A stretch of 64,000 nt of DNA. It comes from Nectonema munidae. Taxonomy: Eukaryota; Nematomorpha; Nectonematoida; Nectonematidae. Every line of letters begins with the position of its first letter. The first letter of the stretch is position 1. The stretch spans positions 930,001-994,000 of the forward strand of contig JAUIRK010001052.1 in NCBI GenBank assembly GCA_030549495.1, written 5' to 3'. The notes beneath the pieces are model-generated. The model saw only the letters and a program-made list of their open reading frames with translations, was not told the origin of the DNA and did no database searches. Position numbers and translations under genes: made by a program. Shown in pieces: positions 24,101 through 39,100 of this stretch.

Positions 24101-27100
24101 AGTTTTTAATAAAGCTATTTCTTATTTCAATTTGTGTACTTGTACGTAGGATAAAATTAAATCAGAGCATTTATAACCGGGGTTTGGGACTTATACCCTA
24201 CCCACCGCATACAAAGGATATATACTGTATTATTCTGCAAGGATGTTTAAAAAGGCACGTGGCCGCTAGTATAAACACCCTTTAGAAAAGAAACATAAAT
24301 AACTATTTTCAAATTACACAATTAAATAGTAAAATATGAATATGCTTGCTGTATATATCACGGTTAATCTCTATAAATCAATAACATTGGTAAGTCCTTA
24401 GAAAAATTGCTTATCCCTCATTTCGCATCTGTCTTGGGGTTTATGATATGCAATAATTGGCTTTACTTGAGATAAATAAAACATTTGCTTTATTATTTTA
24501 CTGCAAGTATCTTTCATTTTTAGCAGACTTTTTAACTACAGTGGAATTCAACGAGGATGGTGAATTACTTGCCACCGGAGATAAAGGTGGGCGAATAGTG
24601 ATATTCCAAAGAGATCAAACAAATGTAATTCTATTTCTTCACGTTTTCTTGTCTTTTTTATGACGCCACCGTTTTCAAGTGTTCAAACTTTTCCAACCGT
24701 GGATATGATTACAACGTGTACAGCACTTTCCAAAGCCATGAGCCTCAGTTCGATTATCTCAAAAGTGTGGAAATTGAGGAAAAAATCAACAAAATTAAAT
24801 GGATTAAGCGAAAGAATCCATCCCACTTCCTTCTCACTACCAATGGTATTATTTCATACACCATTGCCCGTTATGAAACTCCACTGTATAAGAAAAGTAT
24901 AAAGAAACCTTTTCGCACTGTTAGGAGATTAGCGCTGTTAGTGCATGTACACTGGCGGATTTAATGGGTGCGGAACCGCCGTACGCCCCCCTAAAATTAC
25001 ATTGCCATTTGATTGGAAATTTTTCTTGATCTAATTCTTTTCGTAGAACTCAAATATTATGATGATTTCTGCAACTCCTATTTAGATTCAATCTTTCTCT
25101 AAAGTGAGGAGCCCTAAAAAGTTTTTTATGTTTCAATCGTAGTTAAGTGTGACACTTATTACTTTTATATTATCCAATTTTTTTTGTAAATTTATTATTT
25201 AAACACATCAAGTTTTACCACATCAATTCACTTCGCAGTTCAATGGATGAGGATCGTTTTAATGCCCGCATTCTTCTTTTTGTTCACAGATATTCGATTG
25301 GATATTGACACTATATTTATATGTATGCTAAAAAGTGTCCTAGACGGTATGAGGGTCCTTGACTCTCTTAGTTCTTAATCTAATTACTTTCTTATAATAA
25401 ACTTATACTTTTTTGATATACTATTATAATACTCAATGTTTTATGATGAAATGTCCATTTTCGCTTTTTATTAAACTCTTACCCAAAATAAGATAAAAAT
25501 AGCTTAAAATTTTTGATAAAGCTTAAATTTATATGCTTCAAATTTGAGTTCTCGTTTAGTAAAATCCGCCCCCTCTAATGCCAATTTCTAGATTTTCCCC
25601 TGATGTACCCCAAAATGCGACTACACTTCTGTCTACAAATAACGGTGCCTAAATTATATCCTTATAAATTTAAATATTTTAAAATTTTATGTTTTACAAA
25701 GCTCATAACTTTAATGCACATTTTGATATTGATGAGAATACGCAAGAGGAACATCATAATAACATTTTTCTAGAGTCGACTAAAATTGATTGAGAAATTT
25801 TAATTCATTAATTTACAATGCCAAGTTACTAACAGGAACATAACAAAAAGTAGACCCAGAGTACTCGGCAAAAAAGTCTACTAGGCCCGACACAAAATTT
25901 TTGCATCACTATGAAAATGAATTCAATTTACTAACGTTTTCTAATCATTTTTGGTTTAGATAATATCTAAAAATATATATCTAATATCCGTTTTTTTGTG
26001 ATGAGCCTTGAGGCTTCATACTAACTTTATTTAACAAAAATACAACAAATATATAATATGTATATAACACAAAATTTATGATGATTCTTTCCAGCCCGTT
26101 GCAACCAGAATTTGAACTATGTGGCTTGTAGGGAGAGAGGGTGGGAGTAGAGCTAAGCTGGCAGAAATAAAGAATGAACTAAATTGGCCGTTGTGCTTGC
26201 TTTTATATGTATCTGGAGTCTGGACGGCTCATCCGCCGGGTTGCTTAAGGAGGGAATAAATCTTAGATTGTCCTTGATTTTGTGGATCTTCGTTGTTATC
26301 TTCTTTGGGAGTGTTAGGAGAAGCTGCGAATTTTTTGCATGAGTCGTACCAAAATTCTTCAGTGTTTCGATGGCTGTTGTGGAATCACTGTAGAACACGA
26401 TAGCGATTGCTATCAAGAGTGCAATGAGTTCCGTTGTATGAATATTCATACCTGGGCATTTAAGTATATGTGTTTTACCTTTTTTGACAACTTACAAGAT
26501 GGAGTTACATCCGAGAAAATTGACTACTTACCTTTCACTTTACCACGAAGGGGATGGATTGGGAGATTTTCCTCCACGCTTTGTTCCAACCCCTGTTTTC
26601 CTATTTGTCTTCATACACATTTTTGTATAAGTTGTATAATACTTTGTATTCACCTGGAATTGTAGCATGATAGTAAACTATAAACCCAATCCTCTGATGG
26701 TTGGTTTCTAAAATTGCACCTGCCAGAAGGGCTAGAGCGTCTTTTAACTTTTCTTGAATCTTTTTGAGAATTTCGATCTTTTTGTCTTTGAGATTGAGGA
26801 GTATTCCCAAATATTTTCATTTCTAGGTATGTGTTAACAAACTTTTTTCCCTGTTGAACGTGATATTACATTCCTGTAGGAATTTGACAAACTTTTCTGA
26901 GATCATTGCACGCGTCTTTTGGTCTTCTGTTAGGATGATTATGCCGTGGATGTATGATAACACTTTTAACCTTTCTTGATGTCTATTTGCAAAGGTCGCA
27001 ATCAATTTCTTCAATGTTTGTTTTAGCACACCTGGACTAAAAGAAGCTTCCATAGGTAGGCGATTAAAACAATAAACCTTCTTGTTGATTGCGAAATAAA

Positions 27101-30100
27101 AGAGCTTGCGATAGGTAGGGTGAATGCGGATTCCATAGAAGGCGTTCTTTAAATCAAACTTACAACACCATTGCTAGGTACTTTCTAGGAGATGGAGTTG
27201 GTTAGGTGTCGTAAGGAGGCACTTTTCATTTTTAAATATTTCGGATGTGAAGGGAAAATTTGAATAAATCTCAATTCGTTATTCCTTTTTGGAATTAGAA
27301 AAACTGGAGAGAGAATTTTACTTGTAGATACTTTATTGCTAATTTCTTCTTTTAACAGCTTGGGAATTACTGTTGATTCTAAAACTTTTTTACTACTTTT
27401 AGGAGGAGGTAAAAATAGTGATAGAGTTGGTAATTATAGTGATAGGTTTGGTGATTATTATAGGTGTGTATCCATATGTTAGGATTTTCCTTGCTTGTGG
27501 CTTCAGCTATTTGTTACCAAGTGGGCCAATCGGCTGTTAAGCTAGGAGTGGTGATATGAATGAAATTGGAGTTAGGTGACTTTGCAGGGCTGGGATGTGC
27601 TGGAGGGTTTCACCCTATGAAACTAGATAATGAGTTTTTGTTATGTCCCCCAGCACTCTGAGAAAGCCTCTACTTTCTCTTGCCCTGGCCGCGCCTCGCC
27701 TGGACTGGCGCTTTGATTTCCTCTTTCCGAAAGTAAGGTGAGCGTACCAGAATTGGAATATTGAGTGAAGCCATGGAAGACGTTCCCATTTGTCGCTGGC
27801 TGCTTCCCAAATCTTGAATTCCAAAGATGGGGCAGCAGGCTCGGCCTTGAACAGTGGAGCTGTTGTGGAAGATGAATCCAAGGAGATAGGCTGAATCACT
27901 TTCTTCTTTTTTACTTCTTTGGTGAGCTCGCCCGTAGTCACTGTGATCTCTTCCAGCAATGCTTCTAGTTTAAACATTCGCTCGTCGGCTGTGGGCAATT
28001 TTTCGGCGCACGAAACCTTTTGTATGTGAATGCCGCATTCAAATTTGTTTAATAAAACGACAATCAAATAGTGTAGTATTTTTAGTCAATTCAAAGAGTT
28101 TGGTATTATTATTTAAATCATATCCTTGCATTTAACCCGCTAACGTCCAGAATAAGCACCGGATATCTCATATAAAGCAGACTATTTGTATTAAAAATAA
28201 TTTATAAACACAGACGATCGTATTTTTATTAAGTCAACTATAATCGACTCTGGCCATTAACACGTTAATCACAGTATGCGGCAATACTGTGCTTATCTAT
28301 CATGTTTGGATTCATATTTATTTATCTCAGTAAGTGGCTGAACGGGCTCAATCTGGCTTGGTTTTTCGATCTTTTTTATACGCGAGCCCAAAATTTTTAT
28401 TGAAATTAACTTTAGTCCCTAAAAATTTTATTTAATGGTAAAATGGTACAATATACTAAAATAGAACAATCACAATACTTAATTTTTTGTTATCGATGTC
28501 AAAATATATTCAAATATAAGTATGTTAGTGAGATATTTGTTGTTGTTTTCCTCCAATTCAAAAACGATGAACTTTTGAAGTCTGGTCAAAAGTAATGCGG
28601 CCCAAATCATTTTTCTTAGAGCCCAAATGGGCCCTTGGTTGAAGGTCTAGACTAAGAAATTTTTTCACGAGTCTACAACTACCATCTCTTTGTTATGCTT
28701 TTCACAATACTGTTTATTTTCATTTAACGTTTGCATTTTTAACACTAGATAAAACTATCAAATTATGGAAAGTTTCTGAAAGAGACAAAAAATTTGAAGG
28801 CTTCAACGTGAAGGATGAGAATGGAGAAACTAAAAAAAAGTCAGCGCCACTTTCCAAAATTGTGATTCCTTCTGTTAAGCAAGTGGATTTAATGGTAAGA
28901 CTTTCACGTCTAACTTTTTGGACACATAATCTTTTGACACGAAAATGGGAGAATTAAAAAGACAATTTTTAATTTAGCCCAAACTTATATGGACGATTAT
29001 GCGAGGATTATTTTATTTTTAGATTAAGATCTTGAAATTTAGATAAAATATTCATTTAGAATGAGATTGGTTTATAACAGCAGAGACAAATCAGAAATCT
29101 ATGGATCATTCGAAAGCATGAACATATAAATGAGAGGTGACCAAGTTAGCTGTGTTCCCGAGTTAAACTCGAAAGTGGTCACATCTTTCAAGAGTATTAT
29201 TTCATGAATTAGTATGACTTGTTCGGTCAATGTACCGGTTTTTCTGGAAACGATGATAAACTCCCTAGTTCTCTCGGAGTTCTTTTGAAGGGGAATTTAA
29301 ATGGAATTTAAATTTTTCACTAGTCCAGATGCTCTCCAAAAAGGACATTTTTTCTGGGTTGGATGGGAAATATACTGTTGTAGTAGGACCAACATCGATG
29401 TAATCTGGGAATTGATCAGTAGATATACCACTAGGCGGTTCCTCGGTCACTTCGTAATGGATTTGACTCCATCGATCTTGGTGACTGATCCTGTTTGTTG
29501 ATACTCTCCTAGATTGTATGTGCAAAGTAACATAGTTATATAATAAAGACGGCACGCAAACGGTAGCATAATTAGAGTTTGTTTATAAGCATACTATTTT
29601 ATCATGTCTTCATGAAACCAATAATTGATAGGCAAGATTGGGCTCATCTCCTTTTGTCACATCCATGCTGCTCTGGACGAGCGATTTTGATGCTTGAAAT
29701 TATAAAAAATAACATGTCGCTTGTAGATAATGAAAGATGGTGGATTTGTAGTGAATTTTAAGAATAGTGTGAGTGCTAGTCCCGCAAAGAACGGTAAAAG
29801 CCGTTGTTCTTAGTCGTTCTCTAAGTAGTAAGAGCACGCGTGCCTACTGATGATCATTGTATATAAGGGTTATCTGTGAACAGAGGGGTCGACCGCTTAA
29901 CATTTTCCAAGTAGACTAAACTTTTCTGTCTGACATTTGGAACGGTTGTGCGTGTTGTTTGACTGTGCCCCTGCAGAAATAAGAGGAGAAACACATTTTA
30001 ATATCGGTCAACTCAAATTTATTAGCGGACTTTGTTTGGATTTGATGTGCAACCCATGCATCATTTAGGCGTAAGTTTTATTCGTAGAAGAACTAGTTTG

Positions 30101-33100
30101 GCTCACCATAAGATAATAAATTACCCTAAGGTTTTTACCTTTAATGTATAATATATACAATAAAACTCGTAAATGTCTTCTGATTTTTATAATAATGAAT
30201 TCTTGCATTTTCCATTATCATTTTGAGTTCATCAATTTTCATTTAGTAACTGCATAATTAAATATTTTATGATATATCATTGAATAATAATCATTCATGG
30301 CAGCTACCACTTAAATTTTTCTACTGCGGGCACCTGAAACTTATATATGAGGTACCAAAAATGGCCCTCATGTTGGTCTTACTATCATTGAAAATCTAAC
30401 TTCTTCATCCATGAAAACACATTTTTATGTTCAAATAAAGCTCCAATTCTCGGAATAATTTTGTATATTTGAATCATGGCATTATTGTAGTTTGAAGATG
30501 TCTTTTAACTTCATCGCGTATATCGTTTTTCAAAGTATATTAAAAGTCTCATAAACATCTTTGTACAGTTAATTCTAAATAACTTCATTGAACTTCTGTT
30601 TTTGTCATTTTAATGTTATAGGACACATTACATCCATCCATGTTTCGAGTTCATTTGTTTGTTCCTTTGTCAACCCATATTTTCTATCACCTCTTTTTCT
30701 CTACGAAACAAGCAAACTGTCTTTTTGAAATGAATCGACTATTCTATATACTTTAGATATAGGTAGTCGCAAAGATTTTGAAATTGTGTTACTAAAAAAT
30801 CCTTTTAAGACATTTAACAGATATGGAAAAATCTGAATTGAGTTATGAAAAGGAAGGATATGACTTTATGGATTATAAATAGAAGTCATGAATTGCATTG
30901 TCATTATTGATTGAAAAAGTGAGGTTCTGCAGCCTCGTCGCCAGACTCCAAGTACTGGAGGGGCAAAACTGATTTTAATAGGGCTGGGACTATGAGAAAG
31001 TGTATACATTTATATGTTTCAAGGGACTTCTTCCAGGAGGCAAAGTAAATCTCGAGGGAAAAGGGCGATGGCAAAGCCCTCTCTCATTGAAGGGCCTTGG
31101 TTTTGATCCCAAAAGTAACAGTATTGATTGCTAAAATGACATTGATTACAAAAGGTTCACTACTGACTGTAAGAATAACTCTATTGATCGATAAACCTTA
31201 ATGAAAATATTAAGAAATATCTTTAGTTATAAATGAGTTAGCTGTTTCTGACTCTGACTTCTCCAAAATTGAGTAATTAGTCGATAAATGTTTTAATCGT
31301 TTATATTTATGCTAGTATCGCATTGTAGATAAATAAAAATATTTTTCCCATAGTAATACATTTTCTCTTTTATGTAAAGTTATTTTGATACCAGCATTAA
31401 AAATTTTATATTTAAGAAAAATACATTGAGTAAGAAAATTTAAAGATTTTTCTAAACTGAAAAAGCGAGATGGAGCTAACCAAATTACAGAATTACATTT
31501 CAAAAATATTATCTACAGATATATATCTATTTTTGCACCCCTGTGCATATGATATGTTTCACTATTTGTTTTAGATCGAAGCTAGTCCTAAACGCATTTT
31601 TGCCAATGCTCATACTTATCACATAAATTCCATTTCAATAAACAGTGATCAAGAAACTTTCATTTCCGCGGATGACTTACGAATCAATTTATGGAGTCTT
31701 GAAGTTCATAACGAAGTATTTAGTAAGATTTCGATATGGTTTTGTTTTTTTTAAATCTGCTTTACTCTTCAATTTTTTCAGACATAGTAGATTTGAAACC
31801 TGATAATATGGAAGATTTATCAGAGGTCATAACTTCTGCAGAATTCCATCCATTCTCCTGTAATGTATTTACATACACCAGTTCAAAGGGGTTTATCCGT
31901 TTATGTGATATGCGAGAGCGATCGCTTTGTGACCAACATTCCAAGCGTAAGATACTTTCCTTTTAACTTCTCTCCTGTGCTATTATTTACCTTTTCTTCT
32001 GTACGATTCGTAGAGTGTATCTTCTTGTAGTGAAGGGTTTGAAATTAAAAATTATTCTTAATTTAATTCTTCAGAATTCTAACAGGTTAATTAAGAGAAA
32101 TGATATATTTGCTACCATTAATCTAACAATAAAATTTGAATCAGAAAATCACCAAATTTTTAGTAATTTATATATTGAGATTTGTAATTCAAAATATATA
32201 ATGTTTTTAAATAAAATAAGATGCATTTTGTCAATATATTTAAATCTCAATTTTTAACCTCCTTCTCTCTAAGCCACATTTTCTTTGTCCATCACAGTTT
32301 ATTTTAGTCTTGTTCAGGGGTGATATCGCCAGGGTACCCAAATAAAAGTCGGACATAGGAACATTAAGCAGATTTAAAAGCTTTATCTTAACATTTATAT
32401 GATACTAGTAGAGTCTAGACGATTTAAAGTGGTACTATTATATTTCTTAATAAAATGATATTATTAATAAATAGTGAATAAGAAGGAATATTCTCTTAAA
32501 ACATTTTAATCTAATTTGAATTACCGAGCACTAAAGAAGGTAATAACTTATTTTGTATATTTAAACTGCAATGTATTTTCAAATATTAACAAAAAATCAA
32601 TACTTATAGTGAGTGCAAACATTTATTTGTTTGTAAGCTTTGTAGGTTTTAGTGTATATCCGCATATTTTTTAAGGTTATAGGAAATCGCAAGTAAGCCT
32701 TTATGGGTATAAACGACTACGGGTCTCTTTTCTTAAGATATGTATATCTAACAATTTTATTTCAAGTTTTTGAAGAAGTTGAAAACTCTTCATCGAAAGG
32801 ATACTTCTCTGAAATTTTGTCCAGCATTACTGATGTTAAGTTTAGTCCAAATGGCATGTTTATATCATCTCGCGACTACTTAACCGTTAAAATATGGGAT
32901 GTGAGGAAAGAAACAGTTCCTTTGCACACGTTTAATGTGCACGATTATCTACGCTCCAAATTGTGCATGCTTTATGAAAACGACTTGGTCTTTGACAAGT
33001 TTGAGTGTTCTTGGAATGGAGACAGCACGTAAATTCTATTCATCTCTTTTGTAAAACTGTTTCCAATTCAAGGAATCTAAAAGAATTCACCCAAAGCTTT

Positions 33101-36100
33101 AAAAAACACACGTTATACATTTGAAGATCGTGCTGATTTAGCTGACCTAATATATGACATCCCTATCTTATGTAGTTCAAAGTAAATCCATAAACAACGA
33201 TATCTTAGATTAGTACTGAAGAATATTTTTTCATCGTTCGGCATATGCGGTATAAAGTTTTCTTCTCTATTAAACACATTATGGACTAGGGTTGAAACGT
33301 TGTACCATCCCTGTAAGAGAAGATTTTGGTACTGAAAAGCGAAAAAAGCGTCGTTCCAATTGCTGAAATAGCTTCGATGTACACGTACATTATATAATAA
33401 GATTTTTGAAGAGTACAAAATATTCATTGTGATAAATTTTTATGTTAAAACTAATCAAAATGGATATTTATTGCTAATTTTTTGCCTTTTTAACAATTAA
33501 ACCAACATACTCAATCAGAAAGATTTAGGTTTAGAAGTTTCAGGAACCGAGACTGGCACGTTGTAAATATTTTTGGTACTAGAAAACCAGGTTTTCATAA
33601 CCTTTTTTTTGGCTCTACCGCTGTTTTTGAGATTCAAATATTATCTTAACTGCTATGTTATAGGATCCTATCTGGTAGGATTTGGCTTACTCCCAGGATG
33701 CTTGGGAAGCTTGCTTCCCAGAAATCTTTCATGTGAAGAAGAGTAGTTCTCAGCGAAAGTCCTTCTAGAAGGTTCGTCCGCGGGATTTTCATTGCTGGCA
33801 ATGTAGGAATGTTTTCCTTGAGGAAATCATAGTTTTCAAATTTAATTAGAAAGGCAATTATAATAAAACTTTTCGTTGACTTTCCACCCGCGTTTTTAAC
33901 TACCTCAATAGCAACTTGGGAGTCAGACCTTATGTGGTAAAGTGGGAAGAGCATGTGCCCGAGGGCGAGGGCGAGTAGCTCCAAATCCGCGATCCCCCAC
34001 TCTGAATCCAACAAGGGGAGGCTATAAATTTCGTCCTTGTTATCTGTAATGCCTAAGCCTTTTAATAAGGCATCCACAAAAATGCAACCCTTGGGTTCTA
34101 TGTACTTGTACATTTTCCATGAGAAGATTGTGTTCCAGCCTACCTTGAGGAGGAACTTAATGATGTCCTCATTGGCCGTTTGGTCTAGGATTTTAAATCC
34201 TAATGAAAAGAACCTTGGCCTGTGTGTTAGGGTACCTAGATAGTAGGTAATTACTCCTAAAATCCTTTGGCACCACTTTACGGAAGGTGACCATTTCATT
34301 AGGCTGCTTATGGCCTTGACAATAATTGTTCTGTTTTTAAGAGGAATGAACATCTCGTGTTGGAGGAGGTCGAGGGTCACTCCCAAAAAACATAATTGTT
34401 GTGTGGCCTTGGTGACTGATTTTTCCTTATTAATAATTACTTTACATTCCTTCTCTAGGAAGGTGATAAATAAAGTTCCGTAGAAGTTGGTTTCAAATTC
34501 TGACTTCCCTAGGACTAAGAAATCATCTAGATAAAGGATGATTTGGAGGTTAGCACTTGGGTGTCTTCCTAAGAAAACGCCTTTGAGGCTCATCAGGCAT
34601 CTTTGCAAAACCCCTGGCGAAAAGTTTGCTCCCATTGGGAGCCTAGTGAATTTAAGGTTTTCGTATACCTTGGTTCTAATAGTCAAGGTGGATTGCCAGT
34701 TTTTCGCTATCTTAATTCCATAGAATGCGTCCTTTCGGTCTAGCCTGATTGCCCATTTATAACGTGGATTAATGTATTTGAGCTGAAAAGGGGCAGCCAG
34801 TTTGAGTTTAGGACATTTGAAGAGCTCTCTTGTGAAAGCGAAATAGCTCTCTTGTGAAAGCGAAATTGGCCACCAGTCTAGTTCTACCCCCGTTTTTTGG
34901 GACCATAAAGCATGAGCTTAGAATCCTTGGATTCTTGCAAGGCTCCACAATCCCTGCTGCTAGAAGTTGGGGAATTACTTCCCTTCTAATGAATTTCCCT
35001 TGCCCTTTCGGTGGCACTAGGTAGTTGGACAACTTCCCAAAAGAGATATTGTTTATGACTTGGTGGCTCAAATGTTGGACGGCTAGTTCTGAACGTAGCC
35101 CCCTCGGGTAGTTTAAGTGACATGAAATCCTTTGCGAATTCCCCAATGGTTTCTTGGAGCGTGTTTAAGTCCAAAATGAATTGGATTTGTTCCTCGTCAG
35201 GGTCTCTGGGACCTGGCTCCTTTTCTTTCCCATCTTCCCCTTTGTCCTTATCTGGGCCACCTTCATCTGGGGGTTTATCCTCTCCTCCTGAGAGACGGGT
35301 GGTAAAGATTTTTCTCCATTCCTCTGGGGAATGTTTCCCTTTATTTTTAAGGTAGTAATCAATAAAGTCTCTATAAGCTTCAGGAGTGTTGTTATCTAAG
35401 TTGGTCAAAATGTCTAACTCAGGTAACTCACTGGAGTAACAGAACTGGCCTGGGAAACTGGTTCCGGGGGAGTTATCACTGGGATTTGATTAACAACGTC
35501 GATTTCCAGCTCACTGGGAGAAGATGGTCCTAGGACTGTGTCCAAATCCTCATTGCTAAGGTATGGGCCAGGAATGGGGGAAGGAGGTCCAAGGAAATCT
35601 TCTATATCTTGAATGGTAGGGAAAGTAGGTGTCACCTCGGTGACCGTTCCTACTTCACTACCAAAAGAGAAAAGAAAGTCGGCTAAGTCCCCTAAGGGTG
35701 TTTCCCGACGTGGCAAGTTTCGGAACGAAAAATTATATTAGGATCTGTACAAGTACGGACTCTCTCACCCCTTCCTGAGAAGGATAAAGTGGTTTGGGTA
35801 AGTGGAGCTACCCTGGCATGTGTCCGCTCTTCCCTGAATAGGGGCCGGAGGCCCCCCGATCGTGAAGATGGTGGGCAAGTTGCTAAGGAAGGGTTACTTG
35901 AAGCGGGGCACTTCCAGGCGCTAGGAGCACAGGCGGCACTACTCGGGCGGACCCGAGTAGCCCTTACCCACTGGGGGCATTGAGATTGAGGCTGGCCTCC
36001 AAAAATCTTCTGGATTAGGCGTCTATTTCTTGCCGCCACGGGGGCGGGAAAGACGTTCGGTGCCGGTTTCACGAAAGGGAGCGGGAGGAGCACGAGACGT

Positions 36101-39100
36101 AGCGCGGTATTGAGCGGGTGGCAGATGCCAGAGATCTTGGCAGCAGACAAGGTCGATGAAGAAGAGCTTCCAGCTTGCGTCCAATTTGTATGAATGGCGA
36201 CAATGTTTATCCGGAGCGAGTCTTGGAGGATAGACAGACTCTCCATTGATAAAGAGTCAAGGGTCTCCTTCACCAGAGACAAGTAGCAGAGAAGCACCTC
36301 GTCCTTGGTATGAAGTTCTTTACGAGGGGCCATGCTTTCTATAATACGAATACGTTGCCGGGCGAGCTCGACCGGTGGAGTATTGTATATCCCCAATTCG
36401 CCGTGATGAATAGTCCCATATCCTGCTGGAAAGGCAACAGTAGTTGGAAGGAACGCGGGTTGAGGATAGCCGTATTGTGGCAAGAAAGCCGGTTGAGCAG
36501 TACTAGTTTGTGGAGGAGCAGAAGCTTCGGATACGGGTGGCAAAGAGACAGGAGGAGGAGGTCGCGAGATTCTTCCAAAGAGGTTTCTTGCCGGAGTTGA
36601 CGGAGTCGAGTTCTACATTAATTTTTATTGAAATATTAAAATACTATATTTTTCATGTTTAAAGCAGAAATCACTTTATTTTGGATTCTGACAATACAAT
36701 TTGAACATATTGTTGGTGTAATTTTATTTATTGAGTCTAATATTATACCTTGAATTGCTTTTAGTTCTATTATCACCAATAGATAAGTAGTCACAACGTT
36801 TTTCTGTTAAAATTCTTTGTTGTTTAAAATTTAATTATTTTTCCCATCGCTCTTTAAAAAAGACCGTATGTTTTCAATTGAATTGAACATAGGACCATAA
36901 AGAGCTGATAATATAACGACTTCAATCGCACTATGGCATGGAGCATCGTTTGAGACTATTACAATAGATTATCTTAGTTTAGCTTTTGATTCTCGTAAAC
37001 ATGTTCTGATAAAATCTTTTTCACTTCCTTTTTTAAAAGATCCATTTCTGGTTTCATAGTGTAAAAGATTAATGTTTCCAATGCAACCAGTTACATGAAT
37101 CTTTGAGCCTTTACTTTGAGCAGCAACATCGTGCTCCTTTTTATGATGCTCCTTCTTTTCTTGAAATAAACAAGTTAAAATTTGTTTTATGTAAATAAAA
37201 AATTGGCAAGTTTTCAGATTGAAGATTTAACAAATTCTCCGCATATTTTTTTCTTTTAAATTTGTTTTCTAAAGAATTAGCTTTTTCTGGCTCATACTAG
37301 ACACTTTTTAAAGTAAAAAGCATTTATCAAGATGAAAACCATTTCAATTTGGCAACATAATTGACCTAAAGTAATTTTAGGATTTTTTCAATAGATCAAT
37401 GAAAAAGTTTCTTTAGTATTTATTTTTGAAAATCTTTTACCACCTCTTTTATCTGGTTTATCTTTCATTATTAGCTATCCAACAAATGAATAGGAGTAAA
37501 AATCAATGTATGAAAAAGAAAATAACAGATTTTAAAACTCTTTATTTGTAATTAGGTATTTATTCACAAAATGAAGTCGTAGCAAATAAACAGTGCAAAA
37601 TAATCAAGAATTTATAAATATTAAACAAAAAATTATTTAATATCTCTCCTAAGTTCTTAAGCTTTCAAAAGTTCTTACTGAAAATAAACAATCATAAAAA
37701 CTTTCTTGAGATTTTTGGAGTCGTAACTAGAATCTGGCTTAGAACATGATGGTCTCTGTGTCGAATACTAGAATTTCAACATCATTGCTCATAGTTAGAT
37801 ATAAGCGGTGCAAGTTGTATGTTTTCCATGAATAGACTCCACATTTTGTAATTTTCTTCTGGTAGTGAGTTGAAGACAGTTTGTATTTAAAGTTGAATTT
37901 AGTCTTTGGTACGAAACGTCCAATATAAAATTACCATCATATATTTAAAATCTCTGGGATATTACGCATCGAATCTTTGGTATGAAGCGCCAAACTTGGT
38001 AGTCTTGGATAAAGTTTTGAACGTCGATATTGTAAAACATGAAACTACATACGAAAATTTAATTGAACAAGAATATAATAAAAATATAAAAATAGACACA
38101 TTTGTTTTTTATATTATAAAATAATAGTTATATACAATTTTTAATTCAAAATTATCTTTTTTATCTTTTAACCATTTTTTTGAATTTTTGTGTCAAAATT
38201 TACAAATATTTAACTTTGAAAGAGAACCCTATTCGAAAATTTTTTTAAACCAAGCCTATCTTAAAGAGCATCCTTTTACCTACATTTTTCATGTTGTCAC
38301 CTATTTGAAAAAATAAAAATTTATAAGCCAATATGCCATTAAAAATTTTATTTTCTGCATGCAATTTTTCTCCAGTCTCCATTATTATCAAACAAATTTA
38401 AAATGTTCAATTTAATTTTCTGTCTTCCCACTTTTTGCTAATAGAATTTTCTGTCATTATTAGAATGCAAATTTAAATTAAGAATTCGAATTTAACAATA
38501 TCTGAGATACTTCAGAGCAAATCGTCTTCTTTTATATTGTCAGTTGTAAAGATAAAAAGATTATAAAAAAGTATTTTTAAAAGTATCAAAATATACTGAA
38601 AATAAATATAATAAAAATAAAGTAATAAATACCTTTGATATGTATATAAAGTTAAAAATGAATTTATTTTCAAGGTATATCTCAAAAAATGACACCAACA
38701 ATTTGTTCAAATTGTATTGAAAAATAAATCAAAACAATGTGAGTAACATGGAAAATATCGAATTGTAAATTTATGTTTATTGGATTGTTCAATAAGTGAA
38801 ATTGTGTGTTAATTTATCAAAAATTTAATTTTAAAAACCCATTAAAAAATTTTTTATTCCCATTTTGAAGCTAAAAAGGTATAGATGTTTTTTGTGTCAA
38901 ACGTATAATACAAATAAATAGGAAAGTTTGTGTCAAGAATATCAAAAAATGTATGTATACGATTGCGCCATAGCTTTAAATATATTATTTAATTTTCGAA
39001 CTTGATTTTTTAAATTTTCAAAATTAAAATGTTCATATTTTAAAATTAAGTATTCCCATTTTGAAGTTAAAAGATGTATAGATCTTTTTTGTATCAGGCG

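Larger units (their letters stand above)
21294..24523 (+). other. PP2A-B55 intron 2 (3.2 kb)
   Basis: Contains two MITEs (23745-23894 and 23997-24229) and, near 21582, a hAT-like end (CAGGGCCGCATCCAG). The rest is AT-rich with no gene seen. 21960-22230 is slightly GC-richer and open on both strands but unrecognised. Confidence 0.7.
28895..31574 (+). other. PP2A-B55 intron 5 (2.7 kb)
   Basis: Holds an unidentified minus-strand frame at 29265-29555 and a promoter-like block at 29768-29995, both listed. A GC-richer scrap lies at 30920-31110. The rest is AT-rich. Confidence 0.7.

Noticed and set aside
24660-24964. Frames running past 24845 as PP2A-B55 coding sequence
   Set aside because: Homology stops at LLTTN and a GTATTA donor follows. 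The extension is intron.
33113-33427. 104-codon - frame just after PP2A-B55 exon 8
   Set aside because: Somewhat protein-like but no motif, no second copy seen and no splice context. Not enough to call.
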